Shown one piece after another: positions 11,662 through 22,790 of a DNA stretch of 64,000 bases. The stretch comes from Atherinomorus stipes (lineage: Eukaryota; Chordata; Actinopteri; Atheriniformes; Atherinidae). Within the stretch, counting starts at the first letter, position 1. Every line of letters starts with the position of its first letter. The notes below the pieces were generated by a model. That model made no database searches. It was not told the DNA's origin and saw only the letters and a program-made list of their open reading frames with translations. Location: contig JALJCO010008632.1 in NCBI GenBank assembly GCA_023101725.1, positions 54,901-118,900 of the forward strand, read 5' to 3'. The position numbers were made by a program, and so were the translations under genes.

Positions 11662-13698
11662 CACTATCCCTCGCTAGACCTGCTTTACCGGGGCACGTGC
11701 CCCAGTAAACGAGGTCTGTGCCCCAGTATAATCTCAGGAGTAAACACAGGAGTTAACCATCCAGCAGTGAGGGATAAGATGATAGAAATATGACAAGAAC
11801 AGAAGACAGTTTTCTGTATACATTCAGATAATTAAGTTTCACAGAAACAAGCTCCAGCTTGCTCTGAATTCTCTATCACAATAATCATTGATCGTCTCTA
11901 ATAAACCTGTCACCCCTCCTAAATGATGCTCAATGGTTTAATCCAAAGCTGCGCGGCTACCAAGCGGTCCACAGCTGCTAGCATCTTGCCGGTAGCCACT
12001 CAGACAGTTACTGGATGCAGGAGTCATTCAAGAAAGGAAATCAAACTACCAAGAAACAAAAGTAACAAATGAGAGAGAAAATGAAGTGAAGCAGCTGTTT
12101 CCTGACTTCTTTGAGAAGATGTGAGCTGCACACCTACACAGTTTTGGCACATTAGGATGGATTCAGGGACAATTACCGTCAGAAATGTGACAGTTATTCC
12201 AGACAGTCGTGTGCTCTGAGATGTTGCCGTAAAACAGTTCGACTTTGGGTCAATATTTCACCCCTTTCCCAGTGATCATCCAGGATAAATTATATTCCAA
12301 TGGATTCCATAATCTCAGGATTGTGACGATATCATCATCATCACGCTATCTGAAAAACTGAATATTATAGACCTAAAAAACCTAATCTGTGATCTCCCAT
12401 CGAACAGAAAAGTATGCCAATGTGTAGCCCCGATGAAGAATAAGACTGATGATATGACTGTAGGTGCATTTGATTAAGATTTAATATATCAAACTCTATT
12501 ATCTTGAAACAGAATTTTTATAATGTTAATAATGATATAATAACAATTAGTAATATGCTCATTAGAAAATAAAGTTATCATGTAAAACCATCCACCAGAA
12601 AAGTGTTCAGCCTGCATGTTAGAAGATTCAGAAGTTTACAGTCAGCAGGTTCAATACAAAACATGATTCAATGGACATTTACTGGAGAATAAAGTCCAAC
12701 ACCATTCTTTAAAACATTTATTGGAACACATTTCCAGCTATAACTTATAATATTTTCCTGCAAATTTAAATAATTGTGAGTTACAGTTGAGCTTTAAAGT
12801 TTACATCCCCTCCCATTAAAGAAAAGACTAAATTCATAATAATAATTCAAATAAATGGAAACTGAAAAGATTAATAATAAATAAAAAGTGACCCAATTAT
12901 AATTTAGTAAAATAAAATATTGATTTTGAATTTTTGTTTTAAATAATAATAAACAAACAGAACTGTTACAGACTAATTAAAGCACCTTTCCCATTAACAG
13001 TGGAACAACATACAATCAAAATTATTCATACCCTCAAATTAAAGAAGGAAAAATATCAGCTGTCAGTGAAATAAGATGAAACTGACAAGTGATAAAAAAA
13101 TGATCTGAAAATCATAATATTGATTTTCAATTGTGATTTGAAAGAAATATTAAAAACAAACACAAAAAATAAAACAAGTAAACAAGCATGAATAGGGCTC
13201 CGAAGCTAAAATGTTGTTGAGCAACACTTTGAGACAATCACTGCAGTCAGGTGTTTTCTACACCTTTTATTGATTTTTTATTGATTTTCTTCTGTCAATT
13301 TCAACTTATTTCATTGACAGATGATTTTTTTTCTATTTTTAATTGAAGGGGACGTAAACTTTAGGTTTGAACTTGAATCCATATTAATTTAAAGATCTGA
13401 TTGGATTGTAAACTCTATTTATAGGTTTTACTTTAGGTTGACAACACACAAAAGGAAGGATTTATTTTTCACAAAGCTAATTTTCACCATATCATTATTT
13501 TATTTTGATAATATTTGGTATTTCAGTTACAACAGCAGTTTTTTTGGAAGCAGCAGTAAGTTTAGTTTGCAAAGGGAAGTAGATGGAACATAATGCTGCT
13601 CATATTTTAAACATACGTAGTAGTGTTCATGATAAAAATATGATTTGAGTGATGGGGACCTGTGCCCCAGTAAAACCTTATGTCTAGCAACGCCCCTG
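11662..13698. mobile_element. 2-kb non-autonomous DNA element with imperfect TIRs
   Basis: The left end GCTAGACCTGCTTTACCGGG (from 11673) and the inverted right end GCTAGACATAAGGTTTTACT (to 13690) enclose GGGGCAC...TGCCCC-like words on both sides. The interior lacks transposase. The right terminus CAGGGGCG on the minus strand looks hAT-like, but no 8-bp duplication was found. A separate Tc1-type MITE sits inside at 12783-13377. Confidence 0.55.
12783..13377. mobile_element. Tc1-type MITE (copy 1)
   Basis: The left end ACAGTTGAGCTTTAAAGTTT and an inverted right end ending near 13377 (TAAAGTTTACGTCCCC on the minus strand) enclose AT-rich DNA. The internal word AAAATGTTGTTGAGCAACAC followed by CAATCACTGCAGTCAGGTGT is shared almost exactly with the element at 17152-18031, so the two copies confirm the family. 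Confidence 0.7.
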
Positions 13699-14143
13699 AT
13701 CCGTCATGATCAAGCTCGCCGCTATCCTGCTTATCACTGGCCTCCAGGATCTTATCTGCCTTTGTTACCATAAAACTCAGGAGTGCTTCAACTTCTCCTC
13801 CTCCTCCATTCTTTACAAACCAGAAGCGTTTCTCAGTGAAGATGCATCAGTCATAATGAATATCCGACATGAAAATGGATTTAAAGCCGGTGTTTTCCGC
13901 AGACCAGGAAGCAATGTGTGGTGCTCCCTGGTTACGGTGAGGGAATCCAGTGTTGCAGTGTTATCGTAATCATTGGAGTCGGTGATCAGTGTTTGTGAAG
14001 TGTGTGAAACGGATGGCGTTCAGACACACTTTCTGAGCTGCAATATTAATTACACACCTGCATTCTGATATATTGCTCTGCAAAGTCGCCTGCAGAGTCA
14101 ATTATGGGCTTACAAGAAACATATGATATCACTTAGCTGAATC
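13699..14143. other. No gene assigned; weak coding-like minus frame
   Basis: A forward frame of 87 codons (13706-13969) and a minus-strand run reading VEALLSFMVTKADKILEAS near 13770-13715 are the only structure. I recognise neither. Confidence 0.3.
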
Positions 14144-14147
14144 TTAA

Positions 14148-14408
14148 AGGATAAATTTCTCTTCTTCAACCTGGATCTTTTTTCTAGAAATTTATACACT
14201 CACCGACAACATTTCTGTATCACTCTGACTCCTTTGGACAATATTTAGATTAGTTTAGTTTTTAGATTTTTAGATATTTAGATTAGTTGCCATCCATGTA
14301 TATTCATATACGTGTATAATGGAAGTGAAGAAGGCAGAATGAATGGGCCTCTCTATGAGGCATTATCTGCAGCAAAACTCATTAATTTCACCAACACTTT
14401 AAGATGAA
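14148..14408. mobile_element. TTAA MITE family D, left half only
   Basis: TTAA at 14144-14147 precedes AGGATAAATTTCTCTTCTTC, and later words (CAGCAAAACTCATTAATTTC, GATGAATGAACGAGTA) match the complete copy at 61223-61873. The right half is missing; at 14409 the sequence switches to Tc1 transposase. Confidence 0.7.
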
Positions 14409-14975
14409 TGAACGAGTACTATTGGGGTCTGAGCTTTGGCCTGACCATTCCAACACATTTAAACATTAAGGAATCTTGCTGGAAGGCAAATCTCCATCCT
14501 AGTCTCAAATCTGTGGAAACTGACACAAGTTTTCATCCAGATTTTCCCTGGATTTAGCTCAGGTATCGTTTCCTCAGATCTGACCAGTTTCTAAGTCCCG
14601 TATCATGATGCTACCACCACCACACTTCATTGTGGGGATGATGAGAGGCGTTGGCTTTGTTCATAGTGTCTCCTATGATGGGCAAAAATGTCCACTTTAC
14701 TTTCAACTGACCTTCCAGATTTTGGGGGGAGTTGCCCATGTGCCATTTGGTGGACGTTTCTGTCAGCAGGGTCTTTGTTTTCAGCCCACTCTTCCTGAAA
14801 GTCCATCTCCGTGGAGTGTCCAGCTTATAGTTGTCCTATGGAGCAATCCTGTAAACTCTGCCATGGAGCTCTCAGCTCCTCCAGAGTTACCTCCATTAGT
14901 GACAATGGATTTAGTGGAGCTCTTTCCAAGTTTTAGAATATTCTTTTTGTACCCCTACCCTGCACCCTGAAAACA
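14409..14975 (-). pseudogene. Tc1/mariner transposase relic, minus strand
   Basis: Read from high to low coordinates, the minus strand gives a broken Tc1 transposase. A central strand reads MKCGGGSIM near 14635, matching the HGGGSIMLWGCF core. Then comes FAFQQDS near 14495, matching the F-QQDN motif with the second catalytic Asp, and NVLEWSGQSSDPN near 14440, matching the W-P-QSPDLNPIE block. The final Glu block is lost at the junction with the MITE fragment at 14408. Stops and frameshifts occur throughout. The plus-strand 121-codon frame at 14605-14970 is its antisense shadow. Confidence 0.75.
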
Positions 14976-15333
14976 GATTGGTTGAATTTGACCTATCTGA
15001 TTGGTAGTTATGTGTCTGACCAATCATTTGTCTGTTTTAACTGAAATGAAATGAAAAATACTTTATTTATCCCAGAAGGGAAATTCAACATTGTAAAAAG
15101 CTCACTCTTTTTTTCTTTTTCCCTTTTTTTAAAACATTTTTTTTTTTTAGATTAACCATTTTTTTTAACTTTTTTTTTTTTACCAATATTTTGGTCAAAG
15201 TTACCAGTATAAGTCAATTTGACCAAAATATTGGTTAATCTAACCAATCTTTGGGTTAAAACGACCAAAAGATTGGTCAGACACATAACTACCAACCAGT
15301 TTAATTGAATTCAACCAATCTCCTCTTAGAGTG
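14963..15333. mobile_element. Palindromic CACTA-like MITE, 371 bp
   Basis: Starts CACCCTGAAAAC and ends with the complement of CACTCTAAGAGG. Both are followed by AGATTGGTTGAATT and GGTAGTTATGTGTCTGACCA, giving arms of about 75 bp. CACT-type ends suit the EnSpm/CACTA group. A retroelement tail (15045-15100) and T-rich runs lie between the arms. Confidence 0.65.
15045..15100 (+). repeat. Dispersed tail motif (ACTTTATTTATCCCAGAAGG), copy 1
   Basis: GAAATGAAATGAAAAATACT followed by TTATTTATCCCAGAAGGGAA recurs at 17098-17150 and 21671-21712. This is a widespread fish retroelement 3'-end signature. It has no promoter boxes or poly(A) here. Confidence 0.5.
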
Positions 15334-16711
15334 TCATGCAGATTTAAGCCGAACCAGTTTGGAGAGCTCATTGTCTCCAAACATGCCTTCACGTCTCAGA
15401 ACAAGTTAATATATATTGAGATTATGTGACTCTTAGATGCACAGGTGGGCCTCATTTAACAAATTTTTCTTGTTTATCTTATTAGACTTTAGCAGTTTGG
15501 ACTGTTTTAATTAACATTTTCTTTTCTATTTTACTGTTTTTATTTGGTCATGAGTCTACAATAAAAAAAAATCTCCCTTTGGGATTTGAATAAGATGCCA
15601 TTCAATTCCATTCATGCTGTGATTTATAGCCTTAGACTTGCATCCATTTGACATTTTTTCAGATTTTTTTGTGACACAGCTGTCTTTCCTATTGTGGACT
15701 AACATAGCAATAAGAAGCTCTGGAGTGGGAGATGTTTTGCAAAGAACCAAGCAGCTGACAGTGAACCATCTCATCTCGAGTGGCTCAGTGAGCGGGGTAC
15801 TGAAAGCAGATAGCTGACAGAAACAGAACTCAGCTGAAAACTTATGATGTTTAAAGGTGATAGCGACAACTTTGGGATCAAAACAATGAACTTTTAAAAA
15901 ATAATGAATCCATAGAACATCTAGAGGGGTGTAGAATAAAAGTATTAATTTGACTTCAAACATTTTATGGCATGTTTTATCAACTTTGATAGATCCAAAA
16001 CATATCAATATTTACATCTGATTACAATGCTAACGTGAGGATTTTGTTCCATTAGTATTAGCTCAGGAGTTGCTAGCTCAGTTGCTCTGTGTAGAAATTC
16101 CATCTTCCCCCGGCGGAGGTTGCTGCTTTCCTCCTGGCAAAGTTAAACATTTGCTAATGCTAATTGAGTAAGTGAGTGTTAGTGTGACACCTAGTGGCTG
16201 GGAGGAATTAAACTTGGGAGCTATTACCTCTAACTTTACAACTGCTAGATGAGGAAATGACCAGTGGCTCATTTACAACTTGATATGTCATTGATGGGTT
16301 CAGGTCTCGATGATAAAAACACAAACTGAATACATCAGCGATGAAGTTATAACTCTGTCAGCTCAGCTGAGAGAGTGAAAACATCGGGAAACGCAGAATA
16401 ACAGACTGTTCCTCCATGAAAACTATGAGGTTAAATAAATTGTAAAACTCCTCAAAACCAGACTGCTGTCCTCTTATGAGTGAAGTGGAATGATTGCCTG
16501 TGAATGAGATGGAGAATGTGAGTGCGTGCGTGTGTGCATGTGTGTGTGTGTTGGAGGGGGTAGTACAAACAAAAGTTCTGAATAGCCCGGCTTTCTCCCT
16601 CCAAATAAAGGACAGCGAGAGAGTGTAAGAGGGATGAATAGGGGGAAAGAAAAGTGAGAGAGGAGGCTGTGTGCTGCTCCGGCATGCAGCCTGTGAATTA
16701 CCACAGCAGAT

Positions 16712-16712
<1 letters not shown>
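15334..16712. other. No gene recognised
   Basis: Long but featureless AT-rich DNA. The minus-strand frame of 150 codons at 15556-16008 has no recognised motif. TG/CA-rich words precede the microsatellite at 16713. Confidence 0.4.

Positions 16713-16745
<33 letters not shown>
16713..16745. repeat. (TG)n microsatellite
   Basis: Uninterrupted TG dinucleotides, about 16 copies. Confidence 0.95.
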
Positions 16746-16748
<3 letters not shown>

Positions 16749-17097
16749 AACACAAAGGACCCAGGAAGTAGTGGATGAGTGGCGTGCCGAGGCGCGAGCC
16801 ACAAGACCTCTTGTCAATCATGGCCCTTTACTGCCTGTCTTACTGAGCAGCTGGACGGACGGTCTGCCGCCGTCACTCACGGCCTCGCTGCCTGTCTCAC
16901 CGCCATCGGCCTCCAGTAAGCCGACTGTCACAGATGCAGCAGAGCTTTGGAAGGTTTGGACGTGTTACGGAGAGGATGCATGTGAGCACGGGGCTTGTGT
17001 GAATACGTCACGTTATCCTTCAGAGAACAGTAAGAGAGCGAAATAGAAACGGATGTTGTGTTGATGTCCACCCATTTTCAACCTTATGGATACATCA
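16746..17097. other. No gene recognised; moderately GC-rich
   Basis: Positions 16780-17040 are GC-richer than their surroundings and open for 91 codons forward, without a recognised motif. Confidence 0.3.
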
Positions 17098-17150
17098 ATC
17101 ACATCAAATCAAATCAAAGATACTTTATTAATCCCAGAGGGGAAATTCAT
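17098..17150 (+). repeat. Dispersed tail motif, copy 2
   Basis: AAATCAAATCAAAGATACTT followed by TATTAATCCCAGAGGGGAAA matches the 15045 and 21671 copies and abuts the Tc1-type MITE. Confidence 0.5.
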
Positions 17151-17151
17151 G

Positions 17152-18031
17152 CAGTTGTGCTTGAAAGTTTACGGACCCTCTTATCAAAGACAGAAAAAAA
17201 ATCAGCTGCCAGCGAAATAAGATGAAATGGACAAATGTAACTGTGAATAAAAAATTTATGAAAATTGTGACATTGATTTTGAATTGTGGCTCAACAGAAG
17301 CATTAAATAATAACTAAAACAAGTAAAAGCAGGATGGGGCACCTGAACTAAAATGTTGTTGAGCAACACTTTCAGACAATCACTGCAATCAGGTGTTTTC
17401 TGTAACGTCCAATCAGATTTCTTTACCTGTTGGCAGGTATTTTGGTCCACTGTTCATGAGCAATTATTATTATTTTAAATCCAAAATTCAGAATCAGTTT
17501 TTATTTTACTAAACTATAATTTAGTTATTATTATTATTGTTATTGTTATTACTATTTTTAGTTTCTTGTTATTTGGGGCTGCACGGTGGCGTGGTGGTTA
17601 GCACTGCAGCCTCACAGTAAGAAGGTCACTGGTTCGATTCCCGGCTGGGGAGGGGGTTCGAACCATTCCAACCGTGGCCTTCCTGTGTGGAGTTTGCATG
17701 TTCTCCCCGTGTATGCGTGGGTTCTCTCCGGGTACTCCGGCTTCCTCCCACAGTCCAAAGACATGCATGTTAGGTTAATTGATCACTCTAAATTGCCCCT
17801 AGGTATGAATGTGAGCGTGAATGGTTGTCTGTCTCTCTGTGTTGGCCCTGCGACAGACTGGCGACCTGTCCAGGGTGTACCTGTTAATAGCTGGGATAGG
17901 CTCCAGCAACCCCCGCGACCCTGAACTGGATAAGCGGTACAGAAAATGACTGATGACTTGTTATTTGAATTACTATTGTGAATTTAACCTATTCTTTAAT
18001 GGGAGGCTATGTAGACTTTCAAGCACAACTG
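17152..18031. mobile_element. Tc1-type MITE (copy 2), split by a SINE
   Basis: Inverted ends CAGTTGTGCTTGAAAGT (17152) and ACTTTCAAGCACAACTG (to 18031) match over 17 bp. The right flank begins TA, as expected for Tc1/mariner. The left flank is TG, probably mutated. It shares its middle with the copy at 12783-13377, and 17453 reads GGTATTTTGGTCCACTG..., typical of this fish family. The SINE at 17576-17956 interrupts it. Confidence 0.75.
17576..17956 (+). mobile_element. tRNA-headed SINE-like element, 381 bp, with 11-bp target duplication
   Basis: CTTGTTATTTG at 17565-17575 recurs at 17957-17967, directly outside the element. The head has RNA polymerase III-like boxes: GTGGTTAGCAC (A-type, 17593) and GGTTCGATTCC (B-type, 17631). 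The body carries the fish-wide words GGAGTTTGCATGTTCTCCCC, CTTCCTCCCACAGTCCAAAG and GGATAAGCGG. It is not a functional tRNA. Three other copies or pieces lie at 41555, 43385 and 57751, all on the minus strand. Confidence 0.85.
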
Positions 18032-18060
18032 TACATAAGGTATTTATATCAGTACAAACA

Positions 18061-18120
18061 CATAAATAAATAAATAAATAAATAAATCAGATGGCCATTG
18101 TAGACTGGGGGGGGGGGGGG
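18061..18120. repeat. (AAAT)n and a 14-G homopolymer
   Basis: AAAT repeats at 18063-18087 are followed by a run of 14 G at 18107-18120. Confidence 0.9.
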
Positions 18121-18372
18121 ACACACACTGCCATTCTGCCATGGGTAGAAATGGCAGTTCGGGGGACAGCCACCATTCCGACATTCCTCCACTCCGACAT
18201 GGGGGTTAGGGTTCCGGTGTTGGAATCGTGGTATGTCGGAATGCCAGCATGTAACCATCGTAGACGTGCTGCAGACTTTTTGTCCTGCATTTTTCAGAGT
18301 ATTCCCAGTTTTAAAAAGGCCTCTGGTGCAGAATTCTCTGCTAGTGTTGTGCATGTGGATAAAGTCTTCGCC

Positions 18373-18990
18373 TTCAATTCAATTCAACTTTATAGCGTCA
18401 ATTCATGCCAATGTCACCTCAGGGTGCTTAACAAACAGAAAAATTCAAGTCAGATTCATAATAGCCTAGCTAAGAAAACCAACAGATTGGATCGAATCTT
18501 GACTTGACCCGGTCCAATCCCCCATCCTGAGCAAGCACGGTGGGGTGGCGACAGTGGGAAGGAAAACACCCTTTTAACAGGGAGGAAAAACCTCCGGCAG
18601 AACCCGGCTCAGGTAGGGCGGCCATCTGCCTCGACCAACTGGAGGGGAGAAGACAGAAAGGGAGACCAACAGATACCGCAACTTTATCCAGCCAGATCTG
18701 CTGAGAGAGGAGAAACACAGTTAATGATGCAATACTGTCACAGGTTTCGACATGGAGAAGCAGAGATGAGTGGGAGAGGAAAGAGCCCAGTGCATCACGA
18801 ATGTCCCGCAGCAGTCCAAACCTATAGCAGCTTAACTAAGGGATGGCTAACCATCCCTAACTATAAGACTTATCAAAAAGGAAGGTTTTAAGCCTGATCT
18901 TAAAGGTAGAGAGGGTGTCTGTCTCCCAAAACTGAATTGGTAGCTGGTTCTACAATACAGGGGCCAGATAGCCAAATGCTCTGCCTCCCA
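18373..18990 (-). mobile_element. L2-like LINE, 3' end, minus strand
   Basis: On the minus strand the end of the reverse-transcriptase ORF is legible (FKIRLKTFLFDK near 18880, preceded by APVL-NQLPI), then a 3' UTR. It ends in GCTATAAAGTTGAATTGAAT, the usual tail. The fish-typical words GGCGACAGTGGGAAGGAAAA and AACCTCCGGCAGAACCCGGC sit in the UTR. The 5' part is absent. Confidence 0.75.
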
Positions 18991-19660
18991 TTCTACTCTT
19001 TTGGACCTTTTCCACTGCCCATTTTTGTAACCCTTCCACACGGCACGGCACGCTTTATTCATGTTTCCTCTGGGAAAACCTCTTATGAGCCATTACGATT
19101 TTTTTGCACCCATTTCAGAGCTAGCTCTAACTGCGCTAAACCTCCACAAAACATGACGTACCTAACGGCTCTCCACTGATTGGCCAAAGGAAATTGTCGT
19201 CATACGTGTTTCGCCTCTTCTAAAAATATCTGGCTCTGTTTGCAGTGACTACAAGCCACAGAGAAAACAACACAAGCTCATTTCAGACTTGCTCTGGAAA
19301 GCAGTGATAGTGTGGACTTTGTCTGTTCGCATTCAGACATGCGTTCCGCTCTATTACCTCGGTGATGTAGCAGACATGTACCGGCTAGCCTCAATGTCAT
19401 AAGAGCAGAAATGGTGTGACACGTCGTTCAGGATGAGCGCACAAGAAAATGTTCTAGACAGGGTTGAAGGGAGAGCGTGGCTGCGTTCACTTATCCAGAA
19501 CATTTCCTGATGTCTGAAAATGGCCGGGATGCAATAAGTCTGCGCGGATATGACATAACCGAGTTCGATTAAAGAGTGGATGGACTTCACTGCAAATGTT
19601 CCACACTGCAAATCAGAAAGTGGCTTTTTCTCTCTGGTGCTCTTGTGTGAATCCACTTTG
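18991..19660. mobile_element. Possible partial MITE (CTTTTCCACTGCC start)
   Basis: GGACCTTTTCCACTGCCCA at 19003 and CTGATTGGCCAAAGGAAATT at 19177 resemble a common fish DNA element. The opposite end was not found, so only a left part may be present. Confidence 0.35.
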
Positions 19661-20422
19661 CTTGTTTTATTGCTGTCAGGATAGAATATTAACCATTCTT
19701 ACAGCTTTTCTTTTATACCGTACATCTGCATAACGGTTAAATGGTTACAGCTTCTATCCAGATCTGTTCATGTTAGTACTGGAAGCCTGTTTCCACATAT
19801 TTGTTGTCTGGGGGCATTGTACAATAGGTACAAAGCAATTTAACTAGGACAGTAAATACTTTGCATTTTTCATCAAAAGTCTCAAAGACAAGCATGTAGG
19901 CCTGCAGGCGCAGGTACAGTGATGCGTGTACCGGGTTTTCACATGTCAGACAGAGTAACAGATAAGATTGAGCAACCCAGTGTGAAGAAATGCAGCTTTG
20001 ACAGTTGAAACAGGAAGTTACTAAAACAAATGTCTTGGGCCCTTCTTGGTTCACCTCAAAGGGATGTGGTGTGGGCTGAGGGGGTGCCAGGAGGAAAAAG
20101 GAAAAGTACGCTGAAGCCGAAGAAGGCAATCACAGTTCACTCCTGCTGTATGTTCAACACACAGCTCCCTACGTGAATGACTGCTGCCAGTCCGTTAATT
20201 AGGGTAATGATCCGGCAACATTCATTTACATCCCCCCCGGCCTCACCAGGAAGTGAACAGGAAGAAGATCTAGGAAAGATCAGGGAGATTTCCATATGTG
20301 TGTACAACTTTGAACAGGATTTACCAGCTGAACAACATTCAGAAACATCTCACCATTAAATGTGATAACATGATTTAAGTGGGCCGTGGAAGATCATCCT
20401 CCACTCATTTAGCCCTCAACCT
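19661..20422. other. No gene recognised
   Basis: The minus frame 19773-20129 (118 codons) and smaller frames lack motifs. Confidence 0.35.
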
Positions 20423-20590
20423 CTTCACCCCTATGGTACTTCTTAGGCCTCTGCTTGGAAATTACATCATCATAGCAAAATGAGTTTTTTTCGGCAACCA
20501 CAAGGTCTATTATTGGAATAGTTTTGAAGTCACAGTAAAGGCAAGTGAGATTTGATGAGGTGTGAATATCAATGACTGTTTACATGGAGC
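20423..20590 (+). repeat. Dispersed degenerate repeat, copy 1 of 3
   Basis: AGGCCTCTGC, CACCATCATA-like words and TTTGAAGTCACAGTAAAGGC (20523) recur in order at 36175-36290 and, more diverged, at 39890-40010. The class is unknown. Confidence 0.5.
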
Positions 20591-20806
20591 ATTTTTGATC
20601 CAATCAGAACAAAAATGCATCATGTAAATATGTCAGCTGATTTGATCGGCCTCGATTAGACAGAATTTTTGAACTGATAGACACGGTTGGTTTAAATCTT
20701 TTTAGACCAGCAGGAAAAAATGAGCATGAAAACATTCATTCTGATGATTTGTGTGTGCATGTTGTCTCTGCTCATGCTTGAATCACGTGGGGGTTACGTG
20801 ATGTAG

Positions 20807-21277
20807 CACAGCAAAAACTCAAATCTTAACAAGTATATTTTTCTAATTTTTAGTCAAAATATCTCATCACACTCAAAATAAGACAAAATTACTTAAAGAG
20901 AAACATTTCAGTAAGATATAGGATCTTGTTTTAAGGCAATGCATCTTATTTCAAGAAATCTTATCAAGAAAATTTTAAGTGTACCATTGTCAGATTTTTT
21001 TTTCTTATTACAAGCAAAAAAAAAAATCTTTTTTTTTTATTTTAAGAGTGGGCAAGATTTTTTTTTTTTCTTGTAATAAGCAAAAAAATCCTGCCTATGG
21101 AACGAGGAAAATTTTCTTGATAAGATTCTATTGAATTAAGATGCATTGTGTTAAAACAAGTGCTCATATCTCACTGAAATGTTTCTCTGTAAGTAATTTA
21201 GTCTTATTTTGAGTGTGATGAGATATTTTGACTAGAAATTAGAAAAGTATACTTGCTAAGATTTGAGTTTTGCAGTG
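20807..21277. mobile_element. Palindromic CACTA-like MITE, 471 bp
   Basis: Starts CACAGCAAAAACTCAAATCT and ends with the complement of CACTGCAAAACTCAAATCTT. The two arms run about 200 bp inward, sharing TAGTCAAAATATCTCATCAC and AATAAGAC words, with a T/A-rich centre. It has CACTG-type EnSpm ends. Flanking TAG/CAG may be a degraded 3-bp duplication. Confidence 0.78.
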
Positions 21278-21359
21278 CAGATTCAGGGAGGACGGCGGAA
21301 GCTGAACAGAACAGGACTGTGGTAGATGCAACGATTCTGTTAGAAGCTGAAAGAGTTAA

Positions 21360-21600
21360 AGGTTGAATATGGGACATTTTTTTATTAAATAATCCCTGCA
21401 TGAGGCGTTTGGAGGGGTGCAAAACATGTACAGCAATAAAATATGAATAAATATTAATTATAACAAATAAAATATGTACAGCATTTCCTTGAACAATGAT
21501 ATTTAGCCTGAAAATAGATATAGAATACATTTTAATGGGCGTTATGTTTACATCTACAAGCCAATACAGGCGTGCCATTTGCATTGATACAAACCGCAAC
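21360..21600. mobile_element. TTAA MITE family C, left part
   Basis: TTAA (21356-21359) precedes AGGTTGAATATGGGACATTT. The following AACAATGATATTTAGCCTGA and CTACAAGCCAATACAGGCG match the complete copy at 51409-52072. The right end is missing. Confidence 0.7.
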
Positions 21601-21670
21601 AGCATAAGAGGCTGTTTATAAGCTTCTAACCACTTGTAAGCTTTTATTTCTATTTCCTAGGTAGTTGTAC

Positions 21671-21712
21671 ATGAAATGAAATGAAAACATTTATCCCAGA
21701 AGGGAAATGTGC
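21671..21712 (+). repeat. Dispersed tail motif, copy 3
   Basis: ATGAAATGAAATGAAAACAT then TTATCCCAGAAGGGAAAT, as at 15045 and 17098. Confidence 0.5.
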
Positions 21713-21829
21713 TAAATAATTAAATGTTGTGGTAGCAACATGCCCACACCACACCTGTGCAGCAGAGATGCGCCTCTTAATCTTATGAAAAAAAAAAAAA
21801 AAAAAACGCCTCTCACTTTTCCCTTTTAA

Positions 21830-22080
21830 TTACTCAGATCGGTACTCGGTATCAGCAAGTACTCAAATGCCAGTACTCGTTTTTGTACTTGGTCGACAAA
21901 AAAGTGGTATTGGGGCACCCCTACATATATTATATGTCTATCCTTTTGGCTATGTCATTTTATATACGTGTCCGATATCATTGGCCTACCAATATTATCG
22001 TCCAATATCAGCATTAAAAAGTGATATTGGAAAATATTGGTATCTCTTTTTCAGACTGATATTTATACAAAAAAAAATCT
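21830..22080. mobile_element. Degraded hAT-type terminal fragments
   Basis: CGGTACTCGGTATCAGCAAG...GGGGCACCCCTAC (21839-21925) and the TATCG-rich stretch after 21960 resemble ends of fish hAT elements (GGGGTGCACCGATACC type). Further GATATCGG words lie at 22700-22790 beyond an L2 piece. No coding sequence or duplication was found. Confidence 0.4.
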
Positions 22081-22445
22081 TGTGATCTCATTATTCCATA
22101 ATGAATTCTCCTGAGATCTTGTTCCATTAGCACCTGTTTAAAGTCCCTGTTATCCTGGAAGAACTTCATTTCCCAGCATTCCTTTCAGAGTCATGTGACT
22201 GCAGCTGCTGGTGCTACAGACTGACTTGCTTTGAAGCTGCTTATAATATGTCTGGTTTTAAGTTAAGTTACCAAGTTGTCAGAAACATTAGAATTAGCCA
22301 CATGTTGACTAATAGCTGCTAGCATCTGATATCTGGCAGCCAGTTGTCCAAAATGAACTCCTCTGACTGAGTTAAGGATATTTTGGGATCTTTGTTCTTG
22401 GAGCAGAATATAGTTGTATCTCGCAAAAGGTATGAGAGATAGTTC

Positions 22446-22690
22446 AAGTTCAAGTTCAAATTTATTTACCCCAACTGGTAATGAGTTCCTTCACATTTAC
22501 AACAACTAAAGTCGCACCGGAAAGTGTCTGGACAAGGGTAAAACACAATAAAAATAGAAAAGTTAAAATGAAATGATACTAAAACGTCATAAAAATCAAA
22601 CATTGAAACCAACAGTGTCAAGCTTAACTATGTATTGAAAGCCAGTGAAAAGAAGTGGGTCTTGAGCATGGACTTAAAACCTCACAGCTG
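22446..22690 (-). mobile_element. L2-like LINE, 3' end fragment, minus strand
   Basis: The minus strand reads FKSMLKTHFFSLAF near 22670, the end of an L2 ORF2, then a short 3' UTR and a TTTGAACTTGAACTTGAACT tail. It separates two groups of hAT-like TATCG words. Confidence 0.6.
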
Positions 22691-22790
22691 TCTGCATAGA
22701 TCGGTATCGGCGGATATCGGAATTTAAGAGTTGAACAATATCGGATGTTGAATATCTATAAAAAAAAGGCAATATCGAACATCCCATATG

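Noticed and set aside
13706..13969. 87-codon forward frame resembling a secreted peptide start
   Set aside because: No motif beyond a hydrophobic start; it abuts a transposon terminus and the opposite strand is equally open.
14605..14970. 121-codon forward frame
   Set aside because: It is the antisense shadow of the minus-strand Tc1 transposase relic.
17576..17650. tRNA gene at the SINE head
   Set aside because: Only A/B-box similarity; no closed cloverleaf, and it belongs to a dispersed repeat with target duplications. The same applies at 55842 and 43530.
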